A DNA stretch of 64,000 bases from Hyphomicrobiales bacterium. Lineage in GTDB: Bacteria; Pseudomonadota; Alphaproteobacteria; Rhizobiales; Rhizobiaceae. Each line of letters begins with the position of its first letter. Within the stretch, counting starts at the first letter, position 1. Below the pieces are notes generated by a model. The model did not search any database, was not told the origin of the DNA, and saw nothing but the letters and a program-made list of their open reading frames with translations. Shown here piece by piece: positions 1-8,347 of this stretch. A program made the translations under genes and the position numbers. The stretch lies in the NCBI GenBank assembly GCA_900473205.1, contig UCLB01000027.1, positions 1-64,000 of the forward strand, given 5' to 3'.

Positions 1-576
1 TTCCAGACCAACCTTCTGGCACTGAACGCCGGTGTTGAAGCCGCGCGTGCAGGTGAGGCAGGCAAGGGCTTTGCGGTCGTTGCACAGGAAGTGCGTGAGC
101 TTGCTCAGCGGTCCGCCAGTGCGGCAAAGGACATCAAGGGCCTGATCACCACCTCCAATGCTCAGGTCGAGCAGGGCGTTCAGCTTGTTGGCGAGACCGG
201 TCGTGCTCTGGAAACCATCGTGGCCGAAGTGCAGGAAATCAACCGTCACGTCGTGGCCATTGTAGATGCGGCACAGGAACAGTCTTCCGGTCTCCAGCAG
301 ATCAACACGGCTGTGAACCAGATGGATCAAGACACGCAGAAGAACGCGGCCATGGTCGAAGAGCAGACCGCGGCAAGCCATGGTCTTGCAAAGGAAGTGG
401 CATCGCTCAACCATCTGCTGGGCCAGTTCAAGCTTTCAGGGGGTTACGAAGCACCGGTGCGTGCCGCTGCTCCCACCGAACGTCCTGTCCAATCTCCCGC
501 ACGCGCCCTGAGCCGCAAGGTTGCTGCTGCTTTCAACGGCAACGCAGCGGTTAAGTCCGACTGGGAAGAGTTTTGA
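1..576 (+). CDS. Methyl-accepting chemotaxis protein, C-terminal part
   Basis: Only the last 191 codons are in the window; the reading frame is open from base 1. The visible part starts in the highly conserved hairpin tip of the MCP signalling domain ([16 protein letters not shown], then [15 protein letters not shown]), which binds CheA and CheW, and continues through the returning methylation helix. The end, after an Ala/Pro-rich linker, is DWEEF, which matches the C-terminal xWxxF pentapeptide that tethers CheR/CheB in rhizobial and enteric receptors. The sensor domain and membrane segments lie upstream of the window, so the ligand cannot be inferred. A hairpin follows the stop and the next gene faces it. 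Confidence 0.93.
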   Translation, partial: FQTNLLALNAGVEAARAGEAGKGFAVVAQEVRELAQRSASAAKDIKGLITTSNAQVEQGVQLVGETGRALETIVAEVQEINRHVVAIVDAAQEQSSGLQQINTAVNQMDQDTQKNAAMVEEQTAASHGLAKEVASLNHLLGQFKLSGGYEAPVRAAAPTERPVQSPARALSRKVAAAFNGNAAVKSDWEEF

Positions 577-611
577 TCGAACGACGCTCGCATGAGCTTT
601 GAGTGAAGATG

Positions 612-634
612 ACGCCCGTGCTTTTCGCGGGCGT
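612..634. terminator. Hairpin between convergent genes (mcp and RND pump)
   Basis: ACGCCCGTG pairs with CGCGGGCGT (one G-T pair) around a CTTTT loop. It lies 36 bases after the chemoreceptor stop and 24 before the end of the RND gene. There is no good T tract on either side, so a terminator role is inferred from position and stem strength. Confidence 0.5.
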
Positions 635-657
635 TATGCTGTTGATAAGCGCTTCTT

Positions 658-3600
658 TCAGGCGGCTGTTGGTGCCGTATCCTGCGTGGTGACTGTTGAT
701 GTGTTCCGGCCTCTTAGCTTGTCCAGCAGCAGATAGATGACGGGCGTGGTGTAGAGCGTCAGCAACTGGCTGACCAGCAAGCCGCCGACGATGGCATAGC
801 CGAGCGGTTGGCGTAGTTCCGAGCCGGATCCATGGCCAATGGCGAGTGGTAGCCCGCCGAGAAGCGCGGCCATGGTTGTCATCAAGATGGGGCGAAACCG
901 CATCTGTGCGGCTTTGGTAATGGCCTCCTCGCTGCTCAGCCCTTCGTCTCGTTCCGCCTGGATCGCGAAGTCTACCAGCATGATGCCGTTTTTCTTGACG
1001 ATGCCGATCAACAGGATGACGCCGATCATGGCGACAAGCCCGAAATCGAAACCCGCAATCTGAAGCGCCAGCAAAGCCCCGAGGCCCGCCGATGGCAGCG
1101 TGGATAGAATCGTCAGCGGGTGAATGAGGCTTTCGTAAAGAACGCCAAGGATGATGTAGACCACTACAAGTGAGGCGAGGATGAGCAGCGGCACTGTACC
1201 CAGTGAATCCTTGAAGGCCTTGGCGCTGCCTGAAAAGCTGGTTTGCAGGGAAGCGGGCGGCTGCATGTGAGAGACGGCGTTTTCAATCGCTGCCGTTGCC
1301 TGTCCCAGTGCGACATTGGGTGCGAGATTGAAGGAAACGGTGACTGCGGGTGATTGGCCCTGATGCGAGATCGAGACTGGAGAAACACCATCCGTCGACC
1401 ATTTGGCGACGACGGACAGTGGAACCAGTGTTCCGTTGCTGGCCCGCACCGACAGTCTTTCCAGCGTCGCAATGTCGCGCTGAAGGCTTGGCAGAACTTC
1501 CAGGATGACGCGGAATGTATCGGTCTGTGTCGAATAGGAGGCCACCTGCCTCTGGCCGAAAGCGTCATAGAGCGTGTCATCGATGGTGGAGGGTAGCACG
1601 CCGTAGAGCGTAGCTGCGGCTCGGTCGATCTTGATGGACAGGTTGGGCGCTTCTGCCTGCTGGTCGCTTCCGACGTCTCTGAGTTCCGCCAGCCCTTGAA
1701 GACCGCTAGTGATCTTTCCGGCCCAATCTCCCAGTTCCTGGATGTCGGCATCCTGAAGGGTGAACTGATATTGGGTTTTCGCCGGACGGGCACCGATATT
1801 GATATCCTGCGCCGATTGCATGAAAAGTTTGATGCCTTGCTGGGCGTTGAGGGCAGAACTCAGCCTGTCGATAACTTGTTTGGCGCTGACGTCGCGCTGA
1901 TCGAGCGGCTTCAAGGTGATGTTGACGTGGCCCTGATTGAGCGCGTTGCCGCCATTGCCACCGCCAATATCCATGAACACGCTATAGACAGCCGGGTCTT
2001 TCAGGATGATGGCGCTGACACGCTCCTGAAGCTTTGCCATTTCGGTGAAGGAAATGTCCGGCGATGCCTGCGAAAGACCCGCGATGAAGCCGGTGTCCTG
2101 TTCCGGGAAGAAGCCTTTTGGCGCGATGACGAAGAGATAGCCTGTGGCCGCGATGGTGCACAGGAAAACCACCAGCGTGATATAACGGTGGCGCAGAACG
2201 GGTTTCAGACTGCGGATGTAAAGTGAGGTCAGGCCATCAAAAAAGGCCTCGCCCGCCTTGTAGAAACGTCCGCGCTTGCTGTCATCCATGGGGCGGATGA
2301 AGCGGGATGCCAGCATGGGGGTGAGCGTAAGAGAGACGATGGCGGAAATGATGATGGCAACAGTCAGCGTCACCGCAAATTCCCGGAAAAGCCGTCCAAC
2401 GATGCCGCCCATAAGGAGGATCGGAATTAGGACGGCAATCAGCGAGAGGCTGATGGAAATGATAGTGAAGCCGATTTCGCCCGCACCTTTGCGCGCCGCT
2501 TCCAGGGGCTCCATGCCATCTTCGATGTGGCGCGATATGTTTTCCAGCATCACGATGGCATCGTCCACGACGAAGCCAACGGCGACGACGAGAGCCATCA
2601 GCGAGAGATTGTCGAGGCTGAAACCAAGCATCCACATGGGCGCAAGCGCGCCGACAAGTGCGATGGGTAAGGTGAGGACGGGAATGATCGTGGCGCGCAG
2701 ATTGCGCAGGAACAGGAAGATCACGACGACGACGAGGCCAATGGTCAACATCAGCGTAAACTGCACATCCTCAACGGATGCCCGGATGGTCGTCGTGCGA
2801 TCTGTGACCAGTTCGAGCTTGATGGATTTGGGCAGCGAAGCCTGAAGGGCCGGAAGCTGTTCCTTCACCGCATTGACGACGGCAATAACATTCGCGCCGG
2901 GCTGACGGAACACATCGAGCGCGATACCGCGCTGACCATTGGTCCAGTGCGCCATCTTGTTGTCTTCAGCGCCATTCACCGCCTGGCCGATGTCGCGAAT
3001 ACGTACAGGGCCGCCATTGCGGTAGGCGATGACGGCGTCGTTCCACTCTGCGCTGCTGCCGATCTGATCGTTGGTGTAAATGGGGAAGGTACGCGTCGGG
3101 TCGTCGATATTGCCTTTCGGCGCGCTGAGGCTGAGATTGCCGATGGCAGTGCGCACATCTTCCATCGTGACGTCTGCCTGCGCCAGCCTGCCCGGGTCGA
3201 CTGCAATGCGGATGGCTGGCTTCTGTTTGCCGCCAATATTGACGTAGGCAACGCCGGACACCTGCCCGATTTTCGAGGCGACATTGCGCTCGATATATTC
3301 ATCCAGTTCCGGCAGCGTCAGCGTGTCCGAACTTGCCGATAGCTGCATGACGGGGGCGTCAGCCGGGTTGACCTTTCGGACCGTGGGAAGCGACGTCATA
3401 TCCTTAGGAAGCTGACCCGTAGCTTCGCTGATGGCAGTCTGAACGTCGCTTGCCGCTGTCTGGATATCCTGATCCAGGCCGAACTGAACGGTGATCGACG
3501 TCGTGCCAAGCGAACTGTTGGACGTCATTTCGGTGATGCCGCTCACGCGCGACAGCGCTTCCTCGATGGGCTGGGCAACACTCGACGCCATCGTATCTGG

Positions 3601-3804
3601 CGATGCGCCGGGAAGGTTGGCGGCGATCTGGACCGTTGGAAAATCGATCTGCGGCAGGGCAGAGACGGGCATGAAGGGGTAGCAGACCGCGCCGAGGAGG
3701 AATATCCCGGCCATGATGAGCCCGGTTGCCACCGGGTGCATGATGAAAAAATCGAAGAAGCCAGCCTTGGTTTTTTGTTCTGTGTCCTGAGGCTTGTCCA
3801 TCAT
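658..3804 (-). CDS. RND efflux transporter permease (AcrB/MdtB-like)
   Basis: This 1048-residue protein is the inner-membrane proton-driven pump of a tripartite efflux system. The N-terminus has the usual short cytoplasmic helix and first membrane segment (about residues 15-45), then the porter domain, with the GASPDTM segment typical of the hydrophobe/amphiphile RND family. A second half repeats this after residue about 530. The proton-relay motif VVDDAIVMLENI lies in TM4 near residue 415. The ATG overlaps the TGA of the upstream membrane-fusion gene by 4 bases, so the two are co-translated. It resembles MdtB/MdtC and related multidrug pumps; no outer-membrane channel gene is adjacent. Substrate is unknown. 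Confidence 0.93.
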   Translation of the reverse strand: MMDKPQDTEQKTKAGFFDFFIMHPVATGLIMAGIFLLGAVCYPFMPVSALPQIDFPTVQIAANLPGASPDTMASSVAQPIEEALSRVSGITEMTSNSSLGTTSITVQFGLDQDIQTAASDVQTAISEATGQLPKDMTSLPTVRKVNPADAPVMQLSASSDTLTLPELDEYIERNVASKIGQVSGVAYVNIGGKQKPAIRIAVDPGRLAQADVTMEDVRTAIGNLSLSAPKGNIDDPTRTFPIYTNDQIGSSAEWNDAVIAYRNGGPVRIRDIGQAVNGAEDNKMAHWTNGQRGIALDVFRQPGANVIAVVNAVKEQLPALQASLPKSIKLELVTDRTTTIRASVEDVQFTLMLTIGLVVVVIFLFLRNLRATIIPVLTLPIALVGALAPMWMLGFSLDNLSLMALVVAVGFVVDDAIVMLENISRHIEDGMEPLEAARKGAGEIGFTIISISLSLIAVLIPILLMGGIVGRLFREFAVTLTVAIIISAIVSLTLTPMLASRFIRPMDDSKRGRFYKAGEAFFDGLTSLYIRSLKPVLRHRYITLVVFLCTIAATGYLFVIAPKGFFPEQDTGFIAGLSQASPDISFTEMAKLQERVSAIILKDPAVYSVFMDIGGGNGGNALNQGHVNITLKPLDQRDVSAKQVIDRLSSALNAQQGIKLFMQSAQDINIGARPAKTQYQFTLQDADIQELGDWAGKITSGLQGLAELRDVGSDQQAEAPNLSIKIDRAAATLYGVLPSTIDDTLYDAFGQRQVASYSTQTDTFRVILEVLPSLQRDIATLERLSVRASNGTLVPLSVVAKWSTDGVSPVSISHQGQSPAVTVSFNLAPNVALGQATAAIENAVSHMQPPASLQTSFSGSAKAFKDSLGTVPLLILASLVVVYIILGVLYESLIHPLTILSTLPSAGLGALLALQIAGFDFGLVAMIGVILLIGIVKKNGIMLVDFAIQAERDEGLSSEEAITKAAQMRFRPILMTTMAALLGGLPLAIGHGSGSELRQPLGYAIVGGLLVSQLLTLYTTPVIYLLLDKLRGRNTSTVTTQDTAPTAA

Positions 3805-4958
3805 GGATTGGCCTTTTCAGCAAGCTCGCCCGTGGGGGAGCCTGTCCAAGGCGTGACCTGCACCTTGTCGCCATCGCCAATGCGCGACTGGCCGTCCATG
3901 ACGACCTGATCGCCTTCGCCGATGCCATCGGTTACCAGCGCTCTGGCATTGGTCACATAGGCAGTTTTGACGCTCTTCTTCTGGACCTTGCCATCCTGCC
4001 CGACCACATAGGCGTAAAGACCATCGCGACCGCGGGCGAGTGCCTTGTCTGGAACGACGACGCCGTTGCGTTGCTCTACAGTCAGCGTGGTTGCGACAGG
4101 CAGGCCGGGCCAAAGCGCGCCGTCCTTGTTATCGAATGTTGCGCGCAGATGAATGGAGCCGTTCGATGCATCGACGGCGTTGTCCATGGTGGTCAGTTTG
4201 CCCTTGGCAAGGATATGGCTGCCATCGGTGCTAACCAATTGAACCTCGGCGATGCCCTGCTTGAGCGCTTCACGGATTTCGCCGAACCGATCACCGGGGG
4301 CGACGAAGGACACGGCAATCGGGTCCATTTGCGTGATGGTGACGATGCCATCGGTGGAACTTGCGCTGATCAGGCTGCCGACATCGACCTGTTTGAAACC
4401 CGTGCGGCCGGAAATCGGTGCGATGACGGTGGCGAAGCTGAGTTGCGTTTCGGCGTTTTTGATCTGCGCGTCATCATACTGCACGGCTGCTGCATATTGC
4501 TCGCTGGATGCGGTTTTCTGTTCAAGCGTCGAAGCGGATGCGACACCCTTCTCGGCAAGTGCGGCATAGCGCTGAGCATCGGTTCGTGCGCTGTTGAGCT
4601 GCGCCTGATCCTGCGCTCTCTTGGCCTGAGCCGAGGTCAAGGCCGAAACCAGTTCCCGGTCATCGAGCTTGAGCAGAACGCTGCCTTTTTCGACCAACTG
4701 GCCTTCGGTGAAGGAGATTTCCGTGACCTGTCCATCGATGCGGGGGCGAACGTTGACGGATTGCAGGGGGGCGACCGTGCCGATGCCGTTGATGACGCGA
4801 TCAATCGTCTCGACACTCGCTTTTATTGCCGTGACCGGAACGGGCGGTGGGTCGTCGGCGAAAGAAGATGTGGATTGAAGAGCGATGAAACCTGCCAGCA
4901 GGGCCACCCCTTTGCGGGTGCCAATCTTGGCAAGCAATTGAACCGAAGGTCTTGTCAT
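3801..4958 (-). CDS. RND efflux membrane-fusion protein (HlyD/AcrA family)
   Basis: The periplasmic adaptor for the RND pump that follows it. The 385-residue protein begins with an export signal (hydrophobic stretch about residues 16-35), then the barrel-sandwich half (PRIDGQVTEISFTEGQ), an Ala/Gln-rich coiled-coil hairpin (about residues 95-165), the second lipoyl half (ATVIAPISGRTG), the beta-barrel and a C-terminal membrane-proximal domain. The ATG at 4958 is chosen because AGGAG sits 8 bases upstream; an in-frame GTG lies three codons earlier. No lipobox cysteine is evident. It belongs to the MdtA-like subgroup. No TetR or LysR regulator is adjacent. Confidence 0.92.
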   Translation of the reverse strand: MTRPSVQLLAKIGTRKGVALLAGFIALQSTSSFADDPPPVPVTAIKASVETIDRVINGIGTVAPLQSVNVRPRIDGQVTEISFTEGQLVEKGSVLLKLDDRELVSALTSAQAKRAQDQAQLNSARTDAQRYAALAEKGVASASTLEQKTASSEQYAAAVQYDDAQIKNAETQLSFATVIAPISGRTGFKQVDVGSLISASSTDGIVTITQMDPIAVSFVAPGDRFGEIREALKQGIAEVQLVSTDGSHILAKGKLTTMDNAVDASNGSIHLRATFDNKDGALWPGLPVATTLTVEQRNGVVVPDKALARGRDGLYAYVVGQDGKVQKKSVKTAYVTNARALVTDGIGEGDQVVMDGQSRIGDGDKVQVTPWTGSPTGELAEKANP

Positions 4959-5101
4959 GCATGCCACTCCTGAAAGCGGTCAATTAACGCTGTGACAATG
5001 CTTTTGGTTCAATGCGCGCGATAAAGTCGGGCGCGATTCTTGTCGGTATCTGGCGGGTGCGTGCAGCGGTTGATGACGCTACGTGTTCGGCCATCGAAAA
5101 A

Positions 5102-6208
5102 TCAAATCACGCCCCAGGCGCGGAAGCGCCCGCGACCCGTCATTTCCCGCAATTCCAGCTGGTTGGCGAGGCCGACCGCACCCTGCGGCGTCGTACCCAA
5201 AGCTTTGACGATCATGGATGTTGAGACGACCGGGCGGGCGAGAACGAGGTCGATCAGATCCGGTAGGCGGGAGCTTGATCTGCGGCCAAGAAGTCTGCGC
5301 TCCATCCGGCTTTTGGCGTTCAGCAGGCGATCATGTTCCTTAAGCCCGAGCATCGCGGCCTCCTGAATGCCGTCGAGGAATGCGACGAGGCGTGCAGCTT
5401 GGTTGCCAGCATTTCGCCGTTCACGGGAAACGGCTCGCAATCCTGTATTCAGCGCGGGCAGATGGGCGGGGGACAGCCCTTCGTCGCGCAAAATGGCGGA
5501 GGCCAGCTGGCGTCCGAGCCACGGGCTGCGCTGCAACACTTCCAGCTTCTGCCACGCGTCGAGCGCAATGGAGGCGCGTAGCGTTGCGGGAAGACCGGCA
5601 CTGGCTTTGACGACCTTCTTCCATTCATCGAGACGCTCGTCCTCGTTCCAGTCCGGATCGCGGGTCGGGTTTTCAAAGGTGGGATATTGAGGCGGGCGTT
5701 CGTCTTTCGCGATGATATCAAGCGTGGCAGAGCTTCTGGCAATCAGCCGGTCTATGGCTGACAGCTCATCGCTGAGCGGCATGTCCGCGTCGTCAGCGTC
5801 AAGATTTTCAGTGGCATTCTGTGCCGTGCGATCTTCTGTCTGCGAAGGCGCCTCACTTCGAGGTGCTTCGCCGCGTAGTCTCGATAGACCGGTGGCACTC
5901 AGCGCCCATTTCGGTTCGTTGCTGAATATCTGCCGACGCGCGCGCAGCACCCGGTTGGCGATGCCGATTTCATGCGTGGGTGGACGGATATCCATATGCG
6001 CATCGTTCAGCACGAGATCTTCGATGTGAACCAACTCACCATCAACCCAAAGCGAGGAGACCGCATCGGTAAAATCCTGCCGCTCCAGAAAGCCCTGACT
6101 GAAAGGCGAGCGGGACACGCGCTCATCCAGCCGTGCTACGGCTTCCGTTGCCCGCGTGCAGGGCAGCAGTAGCGTATCGAGGGGCAATCGGTTGATATCG
6201 TAGAGCAT
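5102..6208 (-). CDS. RHE_PE00001-type protein (DUF1612 with C-terminal HTH)
   Basis: A 368-residue protein of a family found almost only in rhizobia, often on plasmids, and annotated as DUF1612/helix-turn-helix proteins. Visible features are an N-terminal conserved block (residues 10-100, with DERVSRSPFSQGF and a Glu/Asp-rich part), a variable acidic linker (about 115-150), an alpha-helical middle and a basic C-terminal winged-helix-like segment (about 305-365, MIVKALGTTPQGAVGLANQL) that resembles a DNA-binding domain. No catalytic motif is recognised. The ATG has no good Shine-Dalgarno site. A perfect inverted repeat lies 25 bases upstream. Function unknown; a DNA-binding role is inference. 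Confidence 0.75.
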   Translation of the reverse strand: MLYDINRLPLDTLLLPCTRATEAVARLDERVSRSPFSQGFLERQDFTDAVSSLWVDGELVHIEDLVLNDAHMDIRPPTHEIGIANRVLRARRQIFSNEPKWALSATGLSRLRGEAPRSEAPSQTEDRTAQNATENLDADDADMPLSDELSAIDRLIARSSATLDIIAKDERPPQYPTFENPTRDPDWNEDERLDEWKKVVKASAGLPATLRASIALDAWQKLEVLQRSPWLGRQLASAILRDEGLSPAHLPALNTGLRAVSRERRNAGNQAARLVAFLDGIQEAAMLGLKEHDRLLNAKSRMERRLLGRRSSSRLPDLIDLVLARPVVSTSMIVKALGTTPQGAVGLANQLELREMTGRGRFRAWGVI

Positions 6209-6232
6209 GGAATCTGATAGGATGCGGCCACT

Positions 6233-6261
6233 ATGAAAGCAATTTCGGATTTGGCTTTCAT
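6233..6261. promoter_or_regulatory. Inverted repeat upstream of the DUF1612 gene
   Basis: ATGAAAGC and GCTTTCAT are perfect 8-base arms with a 13-base spacer, in the 69 bases between the histidine kinase stop and the DUF1612 start. With no T tract it looks more like a protein-binding site than a terminator. It is a candidate operator only. Confidence 0.3.
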
Positions 6262-6277
6262 TTGGTTTTGCCCGCTT

Positions 6278-7606
6278 TTATGCGTCTGGCAGCGTAATTT
6301 TGACCTCAAATCCGTCATCGCGTCCCTTGGCTGGAGATGCTAGCGCCAGCGAGCCGTTCATTTGCGCGACGAGATGTTGGACGATGGCGAGGCCTAAACC
6401 CGATCCGGTTGCCTGCGTCGCGCCTCTGGTAAAGCGGGTGGTCAGCTTGGGCAGCAGGGCCTTGTCGACAACAGCGCCATGATTGACGACGCGGAATGAG
6501 TTGTCGTTGCCGATGTGGACATCCACGGGACTGCCACTTGGGCTGTGTACCAACGCGTTTTCCACCAGATTGCGCACGGTGATGCCGAAGGCATCCGGGT
6601 TGACCATGCCGTGCAGATTGCCATCCGATGGCAGGTGAAGCTGGATACGTCTTTCTCCGATTTCCGAGCGTCCGATGTCTTCCAGAACCAGTTCGACGAT
6701 GGGGAGCAGGTCGCTATCCGTCTCAGAGGAGCCAATACCCGCCTCGGCGCGGGACATTTGCAAAAGCTTTTCGGCCAACTGGGCGAGGTGAGAAAGGGAG
6801 CGCTCGATCTGGCCAACCCGTGGCGCAAACTCAGGCGGAATATCGGCTTGCAGCCTTTGTGCCTGCGCCAGCGCACCGGCAATGGGCGTTCGCAATTCAT
6901 GGGCACTGTTCGACGCAAAGGCCCGCTCGGATTCGAGTGCAGCGCGCAGTCGCTCCAGCAGCAGATTGACCGATCTGGCGATGGGGTGCAGTTCGGCTGG
7001 AAGATGGGCATCATCCACCGGGGCCATGTTGCCGCTGTCCTTGCTGCCGATTTCATCTCGCAACGTCTGTACGGGAGCAAGCGTGCGCCTGACGACCAGT
7101 ATGACGGCGATCATGCTGGCGGGAATCAAAAGCAAGAGCGGCAGGATCAGCGCGGTCCCGGCCTCGAGGATGGCTTCGCGGCGATTGGCGAATGCATCGG
7201 CCATCTGCAAATAAAGACTGCCGTCCTGCGTGGCGACGGTGTAGATACGCTGGGTGGCCGTATCGGCGAAACCGGGTGTCAACGGCACATCGAAAGGTTC
7301 TGTGGCGCTGTCTTGCGAGCGAAGCAGGACTTCTCCTTCGCTGTCGCGGACTTGATAGGTCAGATATTCCTCACCGCTGGAGGGTTGGACCAGATGCCGC
7401 TCGGCTTCCGGGCTGCGTTCATTCAAGTCGTCGGCGATCAGTGGGAGCAGGCGGTCGGCTGTTTCCTGCACGCTGCTATCGAAGATTTCCGCAAATTCGT
7501 CCTGCATGACCATGATGCCGAGAGACGATGCGATGAGCCATGACAATGCAACGACGCTGGTCAGAGCGATCACCATGCGGCGGGTCATGCTGTCGCTGCG
7601 CTTCAT
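6278..7606 (-). CDS. Sensor histidine kinase (PmrB/QseC/TctE-like)
   Basis: A 442-residue membrane kinase, second gene of a two-component pair. It has a TM helix near residues 10-30, a periplasmic sensor of about 140 residues, a second TM (ALILPLLLLIPASMIAVILV), a HAMP-like linker, the HisKA box with phospho-acceptor His in SAHELRTPIAGAL, an N box (NLVENALVHSP) and a G box (GSGLGLAIVQHL). The chosen ATG at 7606 starts 4 bases after the regulator's stop; a longer frame reaching to 7762 would overlap that gene. Context next to the phosphoethanolamine transferase suggests it senses envelope stress, cationic peptides, metal or pH, but the sensor ligand is not visible. Confidence 0.9.
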   Translation of the reverse strand: MKRSDSMTRRMVIALTSVVALSWLIASSLGIMVMQDEFAEIFDSSVQETADRLLPLIADDLNERSPEAERHLVQPSSGEEYLTYQVRDSEGEVLLRSQDSATEPFDVPLTPGFADTATQRIYTVATQDGSLYLQMADAFANRREAILEAGTALILPLLLLIPASMIAVILVVRRTLAPVQTLRDEIGSKDSGNMAPVDDAHLPAELHPIARSVNLLLERLRAALESERAFASNSAHELRTPIAGALAQAQRLQADIPPEFAPRVGQIERSLSHLAQLAEKLLQMSRAEAGIGSSETDSDLLPIVELVLEDIGRSEIGERRIQLHLPSDGNLHGMVNPDAFGITVRNLVENALVHSPSGSPVDVHIGNDNSFRVVNHGAVVDKALLPKLTTRFTRGATQATGSGLGLAIVQHLVAQMNGSLALASPAKGRDDGFEVKITLPDA

Positions 7607-7610
7607 AAGC

Positions 7611-8264
7611 TTACCTGATCGTGTAACCGAGGCCACGTACTGTCTCCACCCTGTCAGAACCGATTTTCTTGCGCAATCGACTGACATAAACCTCGACTGT
7701 ATTGCTCTCGATTTCCGCGCCGAATTCGTAAAGCGTTTCATGCAATTGCGCCTTGGAAACAACCGCGCCCGGTCGCTCCACCAGCTTTTCCAGCACCGCC
7801 CATTCTCTAGCGCTCAGCGTCAGCGCCGTGCCATTGACGGTGATGTTGCGTGCGACCTGATTGATCTCGATGCCCGGCAGTTTCACCACCGGTGCCGAAC
7901 GCCCCTCATAACGGCGGGAGACGGCCAGCATGCGCGCGGTCAACTCACCCAGATTGAAGGGTTTGACGAGATAGTCGTCGGCACCGGCGTTGAGGCCTTC
8001 GATACGGTCAGAAACCTGATCATGTGCCGTGAGGATGATGACGGGGGTGGGGTCGTTGCGCTTGCGCAGGTCTTTGAGGATGGTCAGCCCTTCGCCATCC
8101 GGCAGGCGAAGATCGAGCAGGATAAGGCCGTAACCGACCGTCTGGGTTGCCGCGATGGAGTCCGCGACGGTCTTGAACCAGTCCACCGCATGTCCTGCCG
8201 CCGCCACATGGTCACGAAGCGCTTCGCCCAGCACATGGTCGTCTTCTACCAGCAGAACACGCAA
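7611..8264 (-). CDS. OmpR/PhoB-type response regulator (PmrA/QseB-like)
   Basis: A 217-residue regulator: receiver domain (RVLLVEDDH acidic pocket, phospho-acceptor Asp in LILLDLRLPDGEG near residue 51, Lys in DDYLVKPFN) and a C-terminal winged-helix DNA-binding domain (SAREWAVLEKL, then NTVEVYVSRLRKKIG). The protein should begin one or two residues before RVLLVEDD. No ATG is there, but a TTG at 8264 is, with GAGG five bases upstream, so a TTG start is chosen. An ATG in frame at 8372 would add an implausible 36-residue extension and overlap the eptA-like gene. It is followed at 4 bases by its kinase. Confidence 0.9.
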   Translation of the reverse strand: MRVLLVEDDHVLGEALRDHVAAAGHAVDWFKTVADSIAATQTVGYGLILLDLRLPDGEGLTILKDLRKRNDPTPVIILTAHDQVSDRIEGLNAGADDYLVKPFNLGELTARMLAVSRRYEGRSAPVVKLPGIEINQVARNITVNGTALTLSAREWAVLEKLVERPGAVVSKAQLHETLYEFGAEIESNTVEVYVSRLRKKIGSDRVETVRGLGYTIR

Positions 8265-8347
8265 GCATACCTCACTTTCAGGCCCGGATGTGGTCGGACA
8301 TGGATAGTGGGTATGCCGCGTTATTTGTTCCGTCAAGCGTCCTGTGC

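Noticed and set aside
5012-5366. Open frames at the end of the efflux pair
   Set aside because: They overlap the DUF1612 gene on the other strand and show no motif.
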